Made by a program: the position numbers and the translations under genes | DNA from: Rhodospirillaceae bacterium | GTDB lineage: Bacteria > Pseudomonadota > Alphaproteobacteria > UBA11073 | Direction of reading: 5' to 3' | NCBI GenBank assembly: GCA_003536545.1 | Contig: DPZW01000052.1 | Span: forward strand, 1 to 19,656 | DNA length: 19,656 nucleotides | Notes under the pieces: generated by a model | What the model saw: only the letters and a program-made list of their open reading frames with translations | What the model was told of the DNA's origin: nothing | The model's database searches: none | Part shown: piece after piece, positions 14,332 to 19,656 of the stretch | Numbering within the stretch: position 1 is the first letter of the stretch | Layout of the letters: every line of letters begins with the position of its first letter

Positions 14332-14919
14332 CTAGCCGCCATCTTGATATTGTTTTTGTGCTTCATCCAGTTTTTGTGAGCCTGCCTGATAAAAACGGTA
14401 AGACAAGGTCATTTCCTGAACGTCCCGCATATTTGGGTCTGACAACATCTTGGGATCGACATAAAAAACAATTGGCATATGCGCAGCCTCTCCCGCTGCC
14501 AATGTTTGGTCATTAAAGCAAAAGCACTGGGTCTTCACAAAATATTTTCCAGCCTTGAGCGGATTCACATTATAAACCGCCACGCCCGATGAGGCTGATT
14601 GGCTGAGGCTGCGCGCCGTGTAATTGGTAAATCCGGTTTGACCAATTTTCAGGGAAATCGTCTTCTCTTCCGGTTTAAATTCCCACGGCAAAGCCGCATC
14701 CACCATGCCGTCAAAGCGAATAGTAATCTCACGCGTATTAGCAGGAATATCTGTGGGCGCTGCCGCCGCTGTTTGTGGGGTGCCGCCCAATCCTGTGACC
14801 TGACAAAACAGACGGTAAAGTGGCACGGCAGCAAAAGACAGACCCAGCATGCCAAATACAAAAACCAATGCGATGATAACAATGCGCCCGTTGCGCCGTG
14901 CGAGCTCAGGGTCACTCAT
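14332..14919 (-). CDS. ctaG: cytochrome c oxidase assembly protein CtaG/Cox11
   Basis: Membrane-anchored copper chaperone of 195 residues that delivers copper to the CuB site of subunit I. A single N-terminal helix (about 11-33) is followed by the LYRLFCQVTGLGGTPQ motif with C39, then a periplasmic Ig-like domain. The copper cysteines are C132 and C134 in QCFCFNDQ. FDGMVDAALPWEFKP and MPIVFYVDP are family stretches. The ATG at 14919 overlaps the stop of the upstream gene (ATGAGTGA) and gives the usual length. The longer in-frame start at 14970 would overlap that gene by 59 bases. No separate ribosome binding site is seen, consistent with translational coupling. Confidence 0.95.
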   Translation of the reverse strand: MSDPELARRNGRIVIIALVFVFGMLGLSFAAVPLYRLFCQVTGLGGTPQTAAAAPTDIPANTREITIRFDGMVDAALPWEFKPEEKTISLKIGQTGFTNYTARSLSQSASSGVAVYNVNPLKAGKYFVKTQCFCFNDQTLAAGEAAHMPIVFYVDPKMLSDPNMRDVQEMTLSYRFYQAGSQKLDEAQKQYQDGG

Positions 14920-15103
14920 GATTTGTCTGGGTGGCGGTTTCTTGTTGCGCTTCGCGTTGTTCAACGGCAAGACGCCCCTTCACCATGGTTAAGGCAAAAA
15001 TACCTGCAATCCACAATAAAATAATCACGAGAATAATGCGTGAACGTTGTTTTTGGCCAGCGCGGAATTCTCGTGTTTGTTGCGGGGATAGGTTTTCGGT
15101 CAT
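14912..15103 (-). CDS. CoxF-like small single-pass membrane protein
   Basis: A 63-residue protein with a charged cytosolic N-terminus (TREFRAGQKQRSR), one membrane helix (about residues 23-41, IILVIILLWIAGIFALTMV) and a polar tail. Position and layout match the small CoxF-type protein found between ctaB and ctaG in alphaproteobacterial oxidase clusters, whose role in oxidase assembly is poorly known; the sequence itself is too short for a firm family call. It is packed between its neighbours: its ATG overlaps the ctaB stop (ATGA) and its stop overlaps the ctaG start by eight bases. Those overlaps strongly support that it is translated. Confidence 0.8.
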   Translation of the reverse strand: MTENLSPQQTREFRAGQKQRSRIILVIILLWIAGIFALTMVKGRLAVEQREAQQETATQTNHE

Positions 15104-15999
15104 GACTTATCTATTACCATAATCAGGAAAATCATGAACAGGTAAAAAATAGAATAGCCGAACATTTGACGTGCAGTTTTATAACTGTTTTCATTGGCTG
15201 TATCGCGCATCACGCGCAGCGCAGATAAAATAAACAGCCCGCCCAGCGCAACCGCCGACCAAAAATAAATCATCCCCGCAGTGCCCAAAAAGGTTGGCAG
15301 CAAAGTAATAGGAAATAACAATAACGTATAAACCAGTATCTGGATTTTGGTTTCTTCTTCGCCCGCCACCACAGGCAGCATTGGAAAACCGGCACGTGCG
15401 TAATCTTCCCGCGCGTATAATGATAGGGCCCAAAAATGCGGCGGAGTCCACATAAAAATAATCAGAAATAAAATCACCGGTGCAAGCGTAATGTCATTTG
15501 TCGCCGCCGCCCAACCGATCATCGGCGGAAACGCACCCGCCGCGCCGCCAATGACAATATTTTGCACCGTGCGTGGTTTCAGCCAAATCGTATAAATGAA
15601 AATATAAAATAATGCGGCAAGCAGCAGCAGGACTGCGGATAACCCGTTCACCGCAATCGCCATCAGACCTGTTGAAGCTGCCACGCAGAATACACCAAGC
15701 GCCAGCGCATCATCCGCCGTTACGCGGCCCGACGGCAATGGGCGCATACGCGTACGGTTCATCAAGGCATCTTTGTCGCGCTCTAGCCACATATTGATGG
15801 CCCCCGCGCCGCCCGCAGATAACGCAATGCAAAGTACGGCGATTGCGGCCAGAAAGGGATGCATCGGAACCGGCGCGAGCAGCAAACCGCATAAGCCCGT
15901 AAACACCACGAGCAACATCACACGTGGTTTCAAGAGCTGAAAATAATCACGCGCCGTACTGATACTGGCCGCTGATTGCACGGGAATGGCATCTGTCAT
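15100..15999 (-). CDS. ctaB: protoheme IX farnesyltransferase (heme O synthase)
   Basis: Polytopic UbiA-family prenyltransferase that adds a farnesyl group to heme b to make heme O, the precursor of heme A for the oxidase. The family motif around N69 and D75/D77 (INMWLERDKDALMNRT) is followed by RMRPLPSGR, and a second loop reads YAREDYARAGFPMLP. About eight to nine helices are predicted, beginning after RDYFQLLKPRVM. The start is uncertain. ATG at 15999 gives 299 residues; an in-frame ATG at 16038 would add 13 (MGFQLCGLRYGLA). Neither has a ribosome binding site. A promoter-like pair upstream would place the transcript start close to 16038, favouring 15999 or a leaderless start at 16038. It overlaps the CoxF-like gene by ATGA. 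Confidence 0.94.
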   Translation of the reverse strand: MTDAIPVQSAASISTARDYFQLLKPRVMLLVVFTGLCGLLLAPVPMHPFLAAIAVLCIALSAGGAGAINMWLERDKDALMNRTRMRPLPSGRVTADDALALGVFCVAASTGLMAIAVNGLSAVLLLLAALFYIFIYTIWLKPRTVQNIVIGGAAGAFPPMIGWAAATNDITLAPVILFLIIFMWTPPHFWALSLYAREDYARAGFPMLPVVAGEEETKIQILVYTLLLFPITLLPTFLGTAGMIYFWSAVALGGLFILSALRVMRDTANENSYKTARQMFGYSIFYLFMIFLIMVIDKS

Positions 16000-16044
16000 C
16001 GCCAGACCATAGCGCAGGCCACATAATTGAAAACCCATGAAACT

Positions 16045-16073
16045 ATTTTAATCTTAAATTTCCTTGTTTTCAC
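16045..16073 (-). promoter_or_regulatory. candidate sigma70-type promoter for ctaB
   Basis: On the minus strand GTGAAA (16073-16068) and TAAAAT (16050-16045) are separated by exactly 17 bases, matching 4/6 and 5/6 of the consensus. It lies just upstream of ctaB, where a promoter is needed if transcripts from ctaD do not read through the opposing HTH gene. The predicted start would fall near 16038, next to the upstream ctaB ATG. Confidence 0.4.
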
Positions 16074-16116
16074 AGACAGCCTTATGTTAACAACGCGCCT
16101 CACTCAAGGGGACAAA

Positions 16117-16518
16117 ATGATCAAAGACGAATTCTTGGAATATTTAGAAAGCATGCATGTTCCAGGCAGCCGCAAACGAAAAGTTAAAACCAGGCAACCC
16201 ACACCTGCTCATAGCACCCCCAAACCTTTGCCCCGCACTGCACGGCATCAAGTGGCAACCCCCAAGCCCCCGGAAGCAAAAGGCCCCAAGAAGGTTCGGC
16301 TGACACCGACGGAATCCAAAGTCTTATTCCTTCTCAGTCAAGATCAAACTGCGGAAGAGGTCGCAGGAAAAATGGGTGTTTCCAAACGAACCATTGATTT
16401 TCATATTGGGGAAATGTCCAAAAAATTTCAGGTAAGCGGCCGTGATAAAATAATCAAGGCGGGGGTACGCTATGGTGTCATCCCTTTCGAGCCCAGCAAT
16501 CCAAGATTTTTTATTTAA
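16117..16518 (+). CDS. small LuxR-type HTH protein, antisense within the oxidase cluster
   Basis: A 133-residue protein with a C-terminal LuxR/GerE-type helix-turn-helix (about residues 68-127: LTPTESKVLFLLSQDQ, AEEVAGKMGVSKRTIDFHIGEM). The N-terminal 18 residues (MIKDEFLEYLESMHVPGS) form a short acidic helix, followed by a basic, proline-rich, probably disordered linker (about 19-66). There is no receiver or ligand-binding domain and no cysteine. The ATG at 16117 was chosen for the AAGGGG ribosome binding site six bases upstream; the open frame before it (to 16027) looks non-coding. It lies on the plus strand between ctaD and ctaB, which are both on the minus strand, and overlaps the ctaD stop by eight bases. 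Regulation of the oxidase genes is plausible but only inferred from position. Confidence 0.85.
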   Translation: MIKDEFLEYLESMHVPGSRKRKVKTRQPTPAHSTPKPLPRTARHQVATPKPPEAKGPKKVRLTPTESKVLFLLSQDQTAEEVAGKMGVSKRTIDFHIGEMSKKFQVSGRDKIIKAGVRYGVIPFEPSNPRFFI

Positions 16519-18082
16519 CTATTGGCTGATCCTCAAACTGGTGAAACGGCGGCGGCGAAGGCAGCGTCCATTCCAATGTCATGCTTTCGTCATCCCAGTA
16601 ATTTGCGCTCGCCCGTTTACCGAACTTAAGCGCGTAGATGGTGAAGATCACAAACAGAATTACCGAAGCAAAGCTGATATAAGAGCCGATGGATGACACC
16701 ACATTCCATCCCGCATACATTTCAGGATAATCCGGAATGCGGCGCGGCATACCAGCCAGCCCCAGGAAATGCTGCGGGAAGAACGTTACATTCACGCCAA
16801 TAAACATCAGCCAGAAATGCGTTTTTGCCATCCATTCCGGATAAAGGCGGCCGAACATTTTCCCAAACCAGTAGTACCAAGCACAGAAAATTCCGAACAC
16901 TGCGCCCAGAGAAAGCACGTAGTGAAAATGCGCAATCACATAATAAGTATCATGCAGCACCACATCCATGCCGCCGTTGGCAAGCACTACGCCCGTCACG
17001 CCGCCCATGGTGAAAAGGAAAATAAAACCCACTGCCCATAGCATCGGTGAAGTAAAGCGAATCGAGCCACCCCACATTGTTGCCAGCCATGAAAAGATTT
17101 TTACCCCTGTCGGCACCGCGATGATCAATGTCGCCACCGTAAAATAAGCCTTGGTATTCACATCCAGGCCGACCGTAAACATATGGTGCGCCCAAACGAG
17201 GAAGCCGATGACGCCAATCGATAACATCGCAAAAACCATGCCGGAGTAACCGAACACAGGTTTGCGTGAGAAAGTTGAAACCACATGACTGATGATACCA
17301 AAAGCTGGCAAAATCATGATGTAAACTTCGGGGTGGCCAAAAAACCAGAAAAGATGCTGGAATAAAATCGGATCACCGCCGCCATCGGGACGGAAGAAAG
17401 ATGTCCCAAAATTTCGGTCGGTCAGGAGCATCGTGATCGTGCCACCCAAGACAGGGACCGCGAGCAGCAATAAGAATGATGTAATCAACATCGCCCAAAC
17501 GAACAGCGGCATCTTGAACAATGACATGCCGGGTGCGCGCATATTGAAAATCGTGGTGATAAAGTTAATCGCGCCAAGGATGGAAGAAATGCCTGCCAAA
17601 TGCAGCGAGAAAATGGCCATATCAACCGCCATGCCAGGTTGTCCCGTATCGGCCAGCGGTGGATAGACCGTCCAGCCCGTGCCCGCACCACCATCGACAA
17701 AAGCAGAACCAAGCAACAACAGAAAAGACGGCACCAACAACCAGAAAGAAATATTATTGAGGCGCGGGAAGGCCATATCCGGCGCGCCGATCATAATTGG
17801 CACAAAGTAATTCGCAAAACCGCCGATGAGAGCAGGCATTACGGAAAAGAAGACCATGATCAGGCCATGCGCCGTAATAATCACATTCCATAACTGGCCG
17901 TCCTTGACGATGCCCAGCGAAGGGTCATGAAGTTGCGCACGCATCCAGACCGAGAATGCACCACCGATGATTCCGGCCATAATGGCAAAAATCAGATAAA
18001 GGATGCCGATATCTTTATGATTGGTTGAAAAAAACCAGCGCGTAAAAAATGGCGGTGTATGATCGTGATGTGCGTCTGACAT
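16511..18082 (-). CDS. ctaD: cytochrome c oxidase subunit I (aa3 type)
   Basis: Catalytic heme-copper subunit of 523 residues with twelve predicted helices. It reduces oxygen to water and pumps protons. The heme a ligands are H72 (ITAHGLIM) and H387; H385 ligates heme a3 (AHFHYVLS). CuB ligands are H250, H299 and H300 (GHPEVY, WAHHMF), with Y254 for the His-Tyr crosslink. E252, with D102 (GAPDMAFPRLNN) of the D channel and K328 (PTGVK) of the K channel, marks an A1-type oxidase. H377 and D378 (LHDTYY) are the subunit I ligands of the Mg/Mn site. The ATG at 18082 has an AGGGAG ribosome binding site and follows ctaC by nine bases. Its 3' end overlaps the opposing HTH gene by eight bases. Confidence 0.98.
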   Translation of the reverse strand: MSDAHHDHTPPFFTRWFFSTNHKDIGILYLIFAIMAGIIGGAFSVWMRAQLHDPSLGIVKDGQLWNVIITAHGLIMVFFSVMPALIGGFANYFVPIMIGAPDMAFPRLNNISFWLLVPSFLLLLGSAFVDGGAGTGWTVYPPLADTGQPGMAVDMAIFSLHLAGISSILGAINFITTIFNMRAPGMSLFKMPLFVWAMLITSFLLLLAVPVLGGTITMLLTDRNFGTSFFRPDGGGDPILFQHLFWFFGHPEVYIMILPAFGIISHVVSTFSRKPVFGYSGMVFAMLSIGVIGFLVWAHHMFTVGLDVNTKAYFTVATLIIAVPTGVKIFSWLATMWGGSIRFTSPMLWAVGFIFLFTMGGVTGVVLANGGMDVVLHDTYYVIAHFHYVLSLGAVFGIFCAWYYWFGKMFGRLYPEWMAKTHFWLMFIGVNVTFFPQHFLGLAGMPRRIPDYPEMYAGWNVVSSIGSYISFASVILFVIFTIYALKFGKRASANYWDDESMTLEWTLPSPPPFHQFEDQPIVK

Positions 18083-18091
18083 GATGTCTCC

Positions 18092-18922
18092 CTATTGTGC
18101 AGCCAGCAGTCGCGGCGCGGCTGTTGTATCTGCGAATTTAACTTTGGCTTCTTCAACCCAGGCAGCAAATGCTTCTTTGCTGACCACTTCAATAGCGATG
18201 GGCATATAGGCGTGATTAATGCCACAAATCTTATTGCACTGGCCGTAATAAACACCTTCTTTGGTCGCATTGACCCAGACTTCATTGGTGCGCCCTGGAA
18301 TGGCAAGCATATTCACGCCAAAAGCCGGAATAAAAAATGCATGCAACACATCCGCCGCGCTGACTAGGAATTGCACATTGGTATTAACGGGGATCACGAC
18401 ATGATTATCCGTCGCGAGCAAGCGCGGCTGCCCTTCTTTAAGTTCTTTATCGGGGATCATATTCGCATTGAATGAAAAATCACCATAATCCGGATATTGA
18501 TATTCCCAATACCATTGATGACCAATGGCCTTGACCGTCACTTCGGGTTTGCCCGGAGCCTTGTCCATATAATAAAGCAATTTGAAAGATGGCACCGCAA
18601 TGACGATTAGAATTAAAACCGGAATAACCGTCCAGACAATTTCCAGGGGCACGTTATGAGAAAATTTATTCGGCACAGGGTTATTGCGCGCGCTGTATTT
18701 CACCATCACGTAAACCAGTAAAATAAAAACAAACGTGACAATGCCTACAATCATCCAGAATAAAATATGGTCATGGAAATTGACCATACGTTCTTTGATC
18801 AGGCTTGCAGGTTCCTGCAGACGCCAGGGCCATTTCGCATTGGGATCGCCCGCAAAAGCCAAAGGCATCCCAGCCATCAGGCCAGACAGAAAAACGGAAA
18901 AAACCACCCAAAGACGTGTCAT
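18092..18922 (-). CDS. ctaC: cytochrome c oxidase subunit II (CuA)
   Basis: Subunit II, 276 residues; it takes electrons from cytochrome c through the binuclear CuA centre. A signal peptide (about 1-24, AFAG) is followed by two membrane helices (about 53-75 and 94-118), then the periplasmic cupredoxin domain. The aromatic electron-entry motif is GHQWYWEYQYPD (134-145). CuA ligands H194 (DVLHAF), C229 and C233 (GQCNKICG), H237 and M240 (NHAYM) are present. The residue between the cysteines that is normally glutamate is K231 (codon AAG). An AGGG about 12 bases before the ATG is a modest ribosome binding site. It is the first gene of the oxidase cluster and is divergent from yggS. Confidence 0.97.
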   Translation of the reverse strand: MTRLWVVFSVFLSGLMAGMPLAFAGDPNAKWPWRLQEPASLIKERMVNFHDHILFWMIVGIVTFVFILLVYVMVKYSARNNPVPNKFSHNVPLEIVWTVIPVLILIVIAVPSFKLLYYMDKAPGKPEVTVKAIGHQWYWEYQYPDYGDFSFNANMIPDKELKEGQPRLLATDNHVVIPVNTNVQFLVSAADVLHAFFIPAFGVNMLAIPGRTNEVWVNATKEGVYYGQCNKICGINHAYMPIAIEVVSKEAFAAWVEEAKVKFADTTAAPRLLAAQ

Positions 18923-18952
18923 ATTGCGTAATACCCTGTTGAATCCACAGCA

Positions 18953-18981
18953 TATTTAGCGCATGCATCGCCCAATGACAA
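18953..18981 (-). promoter_or_regulatory. candidate promoter of the ctaC-ctaD transcript
   Basis: On the minus strand TTGTCA (18981-18976) and TAAATA (18958-18953) are spaced by 17 bases; the -35 matches 5/6 and the -10 only 3/6. A transcript would start about 25 bases before the ctaC ATG. The -35 element lies inside the first codons of the divergent yggS. The call rests on spacing and position, and the -10 is poor. Confidence 0.33.
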
Positions 18982-19652
18982 TTGCCGAACCAAATTCTGA
19001 AATAAGGGGACAATTGGACCAAATCCGGTCCGCTATCATGGCTGCGCAGGGGAAATCACTGCACAAACAGCCGGTTAACCTGCTGGCCGTGAGCAAAACC
19101 CATGATGTGACCGCCATTGAATCCGCCATTTTGGCCGGGCAAAAAATCTTTGCGGAAAACCGCGTCCAGGAAGCGGCTGAAAAATTCCCGGCTCTGCGGC
19201 AAAAATATCCCGACCTGCAATTGCATCTGGTGGGGCCGCTGCAGAGCAACAAAGTCAGGGATGCAGTCACGCTCTTTGATGTTATCCATACCATTGACCG
19301 GGCATCGCTTGCAGAAAAACTGTCGCGCGAGATGGCGGATCAAAAACGGCCGCTGCCCTGTTTTATTCAGGTCAATACCGGCGAAGAACCCCAAAAGGCC
19401 GGTGTGACGCCAAAGGCATTGTCCACACTATTGAATGAATGCCGCAGCTTGAAACTGAATATCATTGGCCTGATGTGCATCCCGCCGGTCGCAGAATCGC
19501 CTGCCGTGCATTTCGCTTTTCTGAAAAAACTGGCGGATGAGAATGATCTCTCACAGCTCTCGATGGGCATGAGTGCGGATTATGAAACCGCTATTCGTTT
19601 TGGGGCCACGCATATCCGAATTGGCTCAGCGATTTTTGGTACGCGGGATTAA
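18963..19652 (+). CDS. yggS: YggS-family pyridoxal phosphate homeostasis protein
   Basis: Cytosolic PLP-binding protein of 229 residues, a single-domain TIM barrel related to the N-terminal domain of alanine racemase. The family balances free PLP and amino and keto acid pools and has no known enzymatic activity. The PLP lysine is K45 in LLAVSKTHD. Other signatures are FAENRVQEA, LQLHLVGPLQSNK, HTIDR, IQVNTGEEPQKAG, GLMCIPP, LSMGMSADYETAI and the C-terminal HIRIGSAIFGTR. Two in-frame ATGs (18963 and 18975) are possible and neither has a ribosome binding site. The gene is complete, ending four bases before the window edge, and is divergent from ctaC with only 40 bases between. Confidence 0.95.
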   Translation: MHRPMTIAEPNSEIRGQLDQIRSAIMAAQGKSLHKQPVNLLAVSKTHDVTAIESAILAGQKIFAENRVQEAAEKFPALRQKYPDLQLHLVGPLQSNKVRDAVTLFDVIHTIDRASLAEKLSREMADQKRPLPCFIQVNTGEEPQKAGVTPKALSTLLNECRSLKLNIIGLMCIPPVAESPAVHFAFLKKLADENDLSQLSMGMSADYETAIRFGATHIRIGSAIFGTRD

Positions 19653-19656
19653 TTAT

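Noticed and set aside
16027..16116. 30-residue upstream extension of the HTH gene
   Set aside because: It has no ribosome binding site, while the ATG at 16117 has AAGGGG at good spacing; the region also holds the likely ctaB promoter.
1..19656. tRNA, rRNA, CRISPR, insertion sequence, prophage or toxin-antitoxin genes
   Set aside because: No cloverleaf, repeat array, terminal inverted repeats or transposase, integrase or toxin motifs were found; nearly all space is filled by identifiable chromosomal genes.

Overview
This 19.7 kb window looks like ordinary chromosome from an alphaproteobacterium of intermediate GC content. The evidence is the ctaC-ctaD-ctaB-(small CoxF-like)-ctaG-ctaE order of the aa3-type cytochrome c oxidase genes, an ELM1-family (DUF1022) protein, a flagellin of the alphaproteobacterial type (TGYKVNDALDDGAAFAVAQG) and a 67K-type SppA. 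I cannot name the genus; a Micavibrio- or Rhodospirillales-like lineage is a guess. No tRNA, rRNA, insertion sequence, CRISPR array or prophage was seen. Genes are tightly packed, and three convergent pairs overlap at their stop codons.

Left part (1-4513). The first codons of a minus-strand gene run off the left edge. Then come a Tas-like aldo/keto reductase, an unrecognised 146-residue protein, a 2H phosphoesterase (ThpR), an ELM1-family protein, a divergent Lrp/AsnC regulator and the TlyA rRNA methyltransferase.

Middle part (4510-9660), all minus strand. In transcription order: an alphaproteobacterial flagellin, DapE (lysine/peptidoglycan precursor synthesis), a multi-pass membrane protein that seems to start at a CTG overlapping the dapE stop, a secreted protein with an HEHKH zinc-site-like motif, and SppA. 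The last four are spaced like an operon with an envelope theme.

Translation block (9781-13071, plus strand). thrS is followed, with an ATGA overlap, by a YgjV-family membrane gene, then by infC with a TTG start. A bidirectional hairpin terminator ends the block and also serves the convergent cytochrome oxidase genes.

Respiratory block (13134-18922, minus strand). ctaC (CuA subunit) and ctaD (catalytic subunit) come first. Next, on the opposite strand, is a small LuxR-type HTH gene. Then ctaB (heme O synthase), a CoxF-like membrane protein, ctaG (CuB insertion), an 84-residue putative lipoprotein and ctaE (subunit III). Together these make subunits I-III, the heme and part of the copper-insertion machinery. 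SURF1 is not in the window. The right edge holds yggS, divergent from ctaC.

The features most worth a second look are the antisense HTH gene splitting the oxidase cluster, the small lipoprotein and strong hairpin just upstream of ctaE, a lysine in place of the usual Mg/CuA-site glutamate in CoxB, the apparent CTG start behind dapE, and the non-AUG infC start arranged over a four-codon mini-ORF.
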